The position numbers and the translations under genes are program-made. DNA of 64,000 nt from Paroedura picta (lineage: Eukaryota; Chordata; Lepidosauria; Squamata; Gekkonidae). Location of the stretch: assembly GCF_049243985.1 (NCBI RefSeq), contig NC_135379.1:19552001-19616000 (forward strand), read 5' to 3'. Each line of letters starts with the position of its first letter. Within the stretch, counting starts at the first letter, position 1. The notes below the pieces were generated by a model. The model saw only the letters and a list, made by a program, of their open reading frames with translations, did no database searches and was not told where the DNA came from. This document shows, piece after piece, positions 63,001 to 64,000 of the stretch.

Positions 63001-63937
63001 AATTAGCATTTCTCTGTGTGTCTGATTCTAGAACCCCATTTACCTTTGCAGCTTATTCCATGTTGTTTTGTGCTCTTTTAAAAGTACTGTCTTAAAAAAA
63101 AAATATTGTGTCAATGTTGCTTGTTCTTGCGGGGATAAGTGTTCCAGTGTAGTGTAGCCACACGATGGCACCTGCTGTGATTGCCGTTTGATCGACTGTT
63201 GTGCTTGTGCTTGTCTTGCAACACCGCAAACTGTTGTATCACGTAGTCATTACATGATAACAGGCTGGATCCTGTGGGCCATCAGCAGAAGGTACCGACA
63301 CTCCCCCAATAGTTGTTTCTGACCCTGAGAAAATTCATCTTCTGTGGAGTAATAGCCACTCAGATTGGGAGACTGCAGCAGGGAGGAGGTGAAATAGCTC
63401 ACCCCTGCCTTTTGGATGAGTGGAGAAAGAAGGGAGTGATTTCACCCCTCACTCACATGGCTGTTACCGCTCGTGAGTCCTTCAGAAATAAACTTTGCTG
63501 GAGTCAGAAATGGCTGCTGGGAGAAAAGTCAGAAAGATGAAGGGGTGTTGTTCAATCAAGCATCTATTCTGTTCATTTTTGAAAATCCAAATTAGAATGG
63601 TGAAGTTTTGCCAGTTTCCAGGGGTGTTATACCTCCTTGTCTTGGTTTCTTGATGGATTGTGATTGATTTGTGCCTTAGGTTAAAAGGTAGCCAGAATGA
63701 CTTAGTGTTGTGTATAGAGGAGCAATGATGTGATACAGGCATAACACGTGGTCTGCTGGTGCACTAACAAATGCTTAGGGTGAGATATACCTATTGGCTC
63801 TTCCGTTGTTATCAGGTCAGATCTTAAGTCACCATATTGGTGTTTTCCTGAATCTGTAATATTGTCCTTTGTTTATTTTCCCCATAGGTCTTCTCCAGGA
63901 TTCTGACCATCCATACAGCAGATACGAGAATGAATGA
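36678..63937 (+). CDS. PTTG1IP2: PTTG1IP family member 2-like membrane protein, seven coding exons
   Basis: Exons 36678-36810, 38274-38326, 42017-42125, 46524-46635, 52621-52689, 55415-55461 and 63888-63937 join into a 190-aa frame (human PTTG1IP is 180). All introns are GT-AG. In order: signal peptide 1-25 ([17 protein letters not shown]); a proline-rich linker; a PSI-type domain 46-97 with eight cysteines (C46, 54, 57, 63, 66, 72, 87, 97), the motif [15 protein letters not shown] and a sequon at N60; one membrane helix about 103-121; a juxtamembrane cysteine cluster [11 protein letters not shown]; a charged coiled coil about 134-172; and the tail [12 protein letters not shown]...[12 protein letters not shown] fits a tyrosine sorting signal. 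PTTG1IP (PBF) binds securin and moves between membranes and nucleus; the role of the paralogue is poorly known. The symbol rests on position next to CLDN12, as in human; by sequence alone PTTG1IP is possible. The 3' UTR leaves the window. Confidence 0.85.
37925..38015 (-). mobile_element. CR1/L3-group LINE fragment, antisense
   Basis: GCAGCAGACCAAAGGTGCAT and TTAGTTCAGCACCCCATTTC match the phrase seen at 45395-45740 and 53895-54330. Confidence 0.55.
38274..38326 (+). CDS. PTTG1IP2: PTTG1IP2 coding exon 2 (PSI start)
   Basis: Encodes [17 protein letters not shown] with the first PSI cysteines and the N60 sequon. Acceptor TATTCTCTTCTAG, donor GTAAGT. Confidence 0.9.
38993..39095. repeat. (TTTA)n microsatellite, about 100 bp
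   Basis: A near-perfect TTTA tetranucleotide run that grew from the tail of the antisense L2 copy beside it. Confidence 0.95.
39095..39395 (-). mobile_element. L2-group LINE 3' end, antisense
   Basis: TATTTCTATACCGCCCATTT, GCAGCTCTGGGCGGTTTATA and, further in, GGTGGAAGAGCTCCCTCTTG then GCAGACCGTGTGGAACTGTG follow the reversed L2 3' UTR. Confidence 0.7.
39396..40180. other. Unassigned intron 2 sequence
   Basis: No coding potential. It looks repeat-like, but no family was recognised. Confidence 0.3.
40185..40285 (-). mobile_element. Penelope-like repeat, diverged
   Basis: TTTGTAGCCAAGTTGGTCCA then GTGGCACCTTTAAGACCAGC match the repeat end, with an internal deletion. Confidence 0.5.
40457..40791. 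mobile_element. hAT-type MITE (TTTCTCAAC family), complete
   Basis: A 335-bp element. The start TAGCTTTTCTCAACTTTTTT and the end CTGGTTGAGAAAGCCTG are inverted partners. The flanks GGTAAACC (40449-40456) and GGTTAACC (40792-40799) match 7 of 8, supporting hAT. Internal landmarks: GAATCCCCAGAAATGGTACA and GGGGCCCCTCCCC-type blocks. It is the reference copy for those at 19585, 28425, 30990 and 56625. Confidence 0.85.
41259..41382. mobile_element. Fold-back Penelope-like insertion
   Basis: The left arm is antisense (AGTTCAGTAGCACCTTTAAG to TTTTGAGTGC). It passes directly into the sense arm (GGACTCTCATTTTGTCATGC to CACGGCTACTCACTTGAAT). The flanks ACCCTACTTCT (41248-41258 and 41383-41393) are an 11-bp perfect duplication. 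Confidence 0.8.
41555..41650. repeat. hAT-MITE end fragment
   Basis: CAGCCTTTCTCAAGCTTTTG then ACCCCTGAAATATTCTTCAG and CTTCAAGTAACCCTGGAAGT match one end of the 40457-40791 family. Confidence 0.65.
42017..42125 (+). CDS. PTTG1IP2: PTTG1IP2 coding exon 3 (PSI core)
   Basis: Encodes [20 protein letters not shown] and [16 protein letters not shown], closely following PTTG1IP. Acceptor CTTTTCTTTAG, donor GTAAGT. Confidence 0.93.
42355..42688. mobile_element. GC-rich TIR element (GGCCCATTATGCACG family)
   Basis: A 334-bp non-coding element with ends GGCCCATTATGCACGG and CCGTGCATAATGGGTC. The flanking duplication is CAG (42352-42354 and 42689-42691). The inside is CpG-rich with a GGCGGCAAAACCCAGAGTA block shared with the copy at 59880-60202. 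The superfamily is not assigned. Confidence 0.8.
42700..44570. other. PTTG1IP2 intron 3, unassigned part
   Basis: AT-rich sequence. A scrap of an old repeat lies near 43285; otherwise no feature was recognised. Confidence 0.35.
44575..44640 (+). repeat. Scrap related to the Penelope-like repeat, sense
   Basis: AAAAGCTTATACCCTGAAAC then GGTTTCTAAGGAGCTACTGG and ACTC follow the sense repeat (GAAAGCTCA...GGTCTTAAAGGTGCTACTGGACTC) with substantial divergence. Confidence 0.5.
45395..45740 (-). mobile_element. CR1/L3-group LINE 3' region, antisense
   Basis: GAGCCCTACTGGATCAGACT, GGTCCATCTAGTCCAGCATC, CAGTCACCATGGCTAGTAGC and CCCCTTTTAAAGCTGCTTAT are the antisense order of a reptile LINE 3' UTR. 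Confidence 0.7.
45745..46523. other. PTTG1IP2 intron 3, end
   Basis: No repeat was recognised. It ends at the acceptor TTAATTTTTGCAG. Confidence 0.35.
46524..46635 (+). CDS. PTTG1IP2: PTTG1IP2 coding exon 4 (membrane helix)
   Basis: Encodes [20 protein letters not shown] then [16 protein letters not shown], the transmembrane helix and cysteine cluster. Donor GTAAGC. Confidence 0.93.
47135..47472. mobile_element. hAT-type MITE (CAGTGGTCCCCAACC family) inside a 5S SINE
   Basis: The ends TAGCGATCCCCAACCTG and GGTTGGGGACCACTG are flanked by a perfect 8-bp duplication CTGTAGAG (47127-47134 and 47473-47480). The inside holds poly-C runs and GTGGTCCCCGG-type units. Same family as 31383-31755 and 57027-57282. 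Confidence 0.88.
47481..47612. mobile_element. Second hAT MITE fragment abutting the first
   Basis: Starts CAGTGTTTCTCAACCACCCT directly after the right duplication of the preceding MITE. It matches the reversed end of the element at 55878-56237. Its far inverted end is missing. It stops near TGGCAACCCCGCAGAG (47597-47612), which resembles the SINE sequence at the insertion site. Confidence 0.6.
48059..48165. mobile_element. Palindromic hAT-type MITE, short variant
   Basis: GGGGCAGCCGAACTGTAGCT pairs with AGAGCCACAATTCGGCCGTC, around GTCCATGG blocks. Related to the copy at 28052-28181. Target duplication not clear. Confidence 0.65.
48960..49121. mobile_element. Fold-back Penelope-like insertion with 13-bp duplication
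   Basis: The left arm reads GTCTGAAGTAGCACAATAAA to GGGCGTGAGCTTTCGA. The right arm is its near-perfect reverse complement (TGAAAGCTCACGCCCTGAAG to GGACTCTGATTTTATT). They are joined by AGAGTGCTCACACT. A perfect TTAAACCCAGTCT (48947-48959 and 49122-49134) flanks it. It could form a hairpin of about 75 bp. Confidence 0.9.
49308..49395 (-). mobile_element. L2 LINE 3' end, antisense
   Basis: TTCATTTATAGCCTGCCTTT and ACTCAAAGCAGTTTACAAAG follow the reversed L2/SINE tail. Confidence 0.55.
49400..51070. other. PTTG1IP2 intron 4, unassigned part
   Basis: No repeat family or exon was recognised. Confidence 0.35.
51075..51210. mobile_element. Palindromic hAT-type MITE
   Basis: A 136-bp fold-back with ends CAGGGGTAGTCAACCTG and GGTTAACTAACCCTG. 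The arms hold GACTACAATTCCCATGAGCC and its complement. The flanks GTTTAAAC (51067-51074) and GTTTAAAT (51211-51218) match 7 of 8. Each arm carries a 13-base ACTACAATTCCCA core. Confidence 0.85.
51215..52620. other. PTTG1IP2 intron 4, end
   Basis: No repeat or extra exon was recognised. It ends CTCTTTCTTAG before exon 5. Confidence 0.35.
52621..52689 (+). CDS. PTTG1IP2: PTTG1IP2 coding exon 5 (coiled coil)
   Basis: Encodes [20 protein letters not shown] and LQ, a charged helix. Donor GTATGT. Confidence 0.9.
53700..53822 (-). mobile_element. Penelope-like retroposon end repeat
   Basis: The plus strand reads ATTCAAATGTGCAGCCGTGT through AGTCCAGTAGCACCTTTAAG to GAGCTTTCGAGTGCAAGCAG. Truncated before the CTGANGA half. 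Confidence 0.65.
53895..54330 (-). mobile_element. CR1/L3-group LINE 3' region, antisense
   Basis: CTAAGCTGGATCAAACCAGA, GTCCATTTAGTTCAGCATCC and GGCAGGAAGTTCTACAAATC match the family at 45395-45740. Confidence 0.65.
54335..55090. other. PTTG1IP2 intron 5, unassigned part
   Basis: No repeat or exon was recognised. Confidence 0.35.
55096..55183. mobile_element. Palindromic hAT-type MITE, internally deleted
   Basis: CAGGGGTAATCAAACTGTAG through GAACTACAATTCCCATGGAC to GGTTGACTACCCCTG. It has the same ends as 51075-51210 without the central hairpin. No target duplication found. Confidence 0.7.
55415..55461 (+). CDS. PTTG1IP2: PTTG1IP2 coding exon 6
   Basis: Encodes [15 protein letters not shown], matching the conserved [10 protein letters not shown] of PTTG1IP. 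Acceptor CATTTTTCAG, donor GTATGT. Confidence 0.93.
55878..56237. mobile_element. hAT-type MITE (CAGTGGTTTTCAACC family)
   Basis: A 360-bp non-coding element with ends CAGTGGTTTTCAACCTGG and GGTTGAGAGCCACTA. The internal phrases AACCCTTTCACAGGGGTTGT and AAACTATATTAAAGGGTTGC are typical of MER5-like hAT MITEs. The 8-bp flanks match only partly (5 of 8). Confidence 0.75.
56625..56925. mobile_element. hAT-type MITE (TTTCTCAAC family)
   Basis: AGCTTTTTTACTGTTGAGAA through GGGCTTCGAGAAACCTCCCA to GCCATCAAGAAACCCTGGTT and GAGGAAG. Same layout as 40457-40791, more diverged. Confidence 0.75.
57027..57282. mobile_element. hAT-type MITE (CAGTGGTCCCCAACC family)
   Basis: A 256-bp element with ends CAGTGGTCCCCAACCTTTTT and GGGGGTTGGGGACCACTG and a perfect duplication ACTCAGAA (57019-57026 and 57283-57290). 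A CGGACCGGTCCCGGTCCCCG block lies near the right end. Confidence 0.92.
57295..58550. other. PTTG1IP2 intron 6, unassigned part
   Basis: AT-rich sequence with no recognised repeat or exon. Confidence 0.35.
58555..58960. other. Repeat-free intronic stretch, candidate conserved element
   Basis: Repeat-free sequence with clustered homeodomain-type words (CATAATTG, TTAATGATGG, GGTAATTACAC). No gene is seen. Conservation cannot be judged here. Confidence 0.25.
58965..59875. other. PTTG1IP2 intron 6, unassigned part
   Basis: No recognised repeat or exon. Confidence 0.35.
59880..60202. mobile_element. GC-rich TIR element (GGCCCATTATGCACG family)
   Basis: A 323-bp element with ends GGCCTATTATGCATGG and CCGTGCATAATGGGCC. 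The flanking duplication is TAG (59877-59879 and 60203-60205). The shared body includes GCGGCAAAACCCAGAGTA and GCCGCCATTCCACCCCGAAT. It is more mutated than the copy at 42355-42688. Confidence 0.78.
60535..60785 (-). mobile_element. CR1 LINE 3' end, antisense
   Basis: AATCATAGAGTTGGAAGGGG, ATCATCTAGTCCAACCCCCT, GGGAGCTCACCACCTCCTTA and CAGCCTATTCCACTGCTGAA are the reverse of the copy at 9168-9850. Confidence 0.88.
60790..61690 (+). mobile_element. L2 LINE, reverse-transcriptase C-terminus and 3' UTR
   Basis: Translated pieces include [14 protein letters not shown] and [20 protein letters not shown] then [18 protein letters not shown], the L2 C-terminal region. The 3' UTR ends GTAAGCTGCCCTGAGCCACT and a CAAATAAAA tail. 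The frames are broken; no intact protein remains. Confidence 0.85.
61695..62755. other. PTTG1IP2 intron 6, unassigned part
   Basis: No recognised repeat or exon. Confidence 0.35.
62762..62832 (+). mobile_element. Bov-B LINE 3' terminal scrap
   Basis: GAAGGCCTGGAGAATCATTG, TCCATGGGGTCGCGATGGGT and CGGACACGACTTTGCACCTA equal the last 70 bases of the Bov-B copy at 2288-2914, ending in a short ACAACA tail. Confidence 0.85.
62840..63887. other. PTTG1IP2 intron 6, end
   Basis: No recognised repeat. It ends GTTTATTTTCCCCATAG at exon 7. Confidence 0.35.
63888..63937 (+). CDS. PTTG1IP2: PTTG1IP2 coding exon 7 (terminal)
   Basis: Encodes the C-terminus [15 protein letters not shown] and the stop TGA, paralleling GLFKEENPYARFENN of PTTG1IP. 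Confidence 0.93.
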
Positions 63938-64000
63938 AAATGGACAATGCATTGGTTTCCTAAAGGAATTGGAAATTTCAAGATAATTATTTGGTTCAGT
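63938..64000 (+). other. PTTG1IP2: Start of PTTG1IP2 3' UTR
   Basis: Sequence after the stop codon. No polyadenylation signal occurs before the window ends. Confidence 0.6.

Overview
The window is vertebrate nuclear DNA, most likely from a squamate reptile (lizard or gecko type). The reasons are spliced genes with CpG-rich promoters and a repeat load typical of squamates: Bov-B, CR1 and L2 LINEs, the Sauria tRNA SINE, 5S-rRNA-derived SINEs, MIR-like tRNA SINEs and many hAT-type MITEs. Species cannot be named from the sequence alone.

Three protein-coding genes are present, all on the + strand. GTPBP10 (6979-24853, 10 coding exons, 367 aa) is a mitochondrial Obg-family GTPase with all G motifs intact. 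CLDN12 (coding 32003-32740, one coding exon, 245 aa) is the tight-junction protein claudin-12. It has a likely promoter near 27.7-27.9 kb, a likely non-coding 5' exon at 29800-29858 and a long 3' UTR. A seven-exon gene at 36678-63937 (190 aa) encodes a PTTG1IP/PBF-family membrane protein, called PTTG1IP2 by position. The order GTPBP10-CLDN12-PTTG1IP2 matches human 7q21.13. All three reading frames join cleanly across GT-AG introns with no stop or frameshift. The genes share no pathway; this is conserved synteny, not an operon.

Layout: 1-6.7 kb is repeat-rich flank; 6.7-25.5 kb is GTPBP10; 25.5-27.7 kb is intergenic; 27.7-35.3 kb is CLDN12; 35.3-36.4 kb is intergenic; 36.4 kb to the end is PTTG1IP2, whose 3' UTR runs off the window. 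No tRNA or rRNA gene, CRISPR array or clear endogenous retrovirus was found.

The most unusual material is in the repeats. (1) A short retroposon family, probably the end repeat of a Penelope-like element, carries a hammerhead-ribozyme-like core. Three of its copies are fold-back dimers flanked by target-site duplications, and one of these has grown into a six-unit 55-bp tandem array about 75 bases inside GTPBP10 intron 1. (2) A palindromic hAT MITE family carries paired ZNF143/THAP11-like cores, with one copy just downstream of the CLDN12 promoter, which has its own inverted pair of such sites. (3) Two unrelated hAT MITEs inserted at the same 8-bp position of two different 5S-SINE copies. (4) A GC-rich terminal-inverted-repeat family shows unusual 3-bp target duplications.
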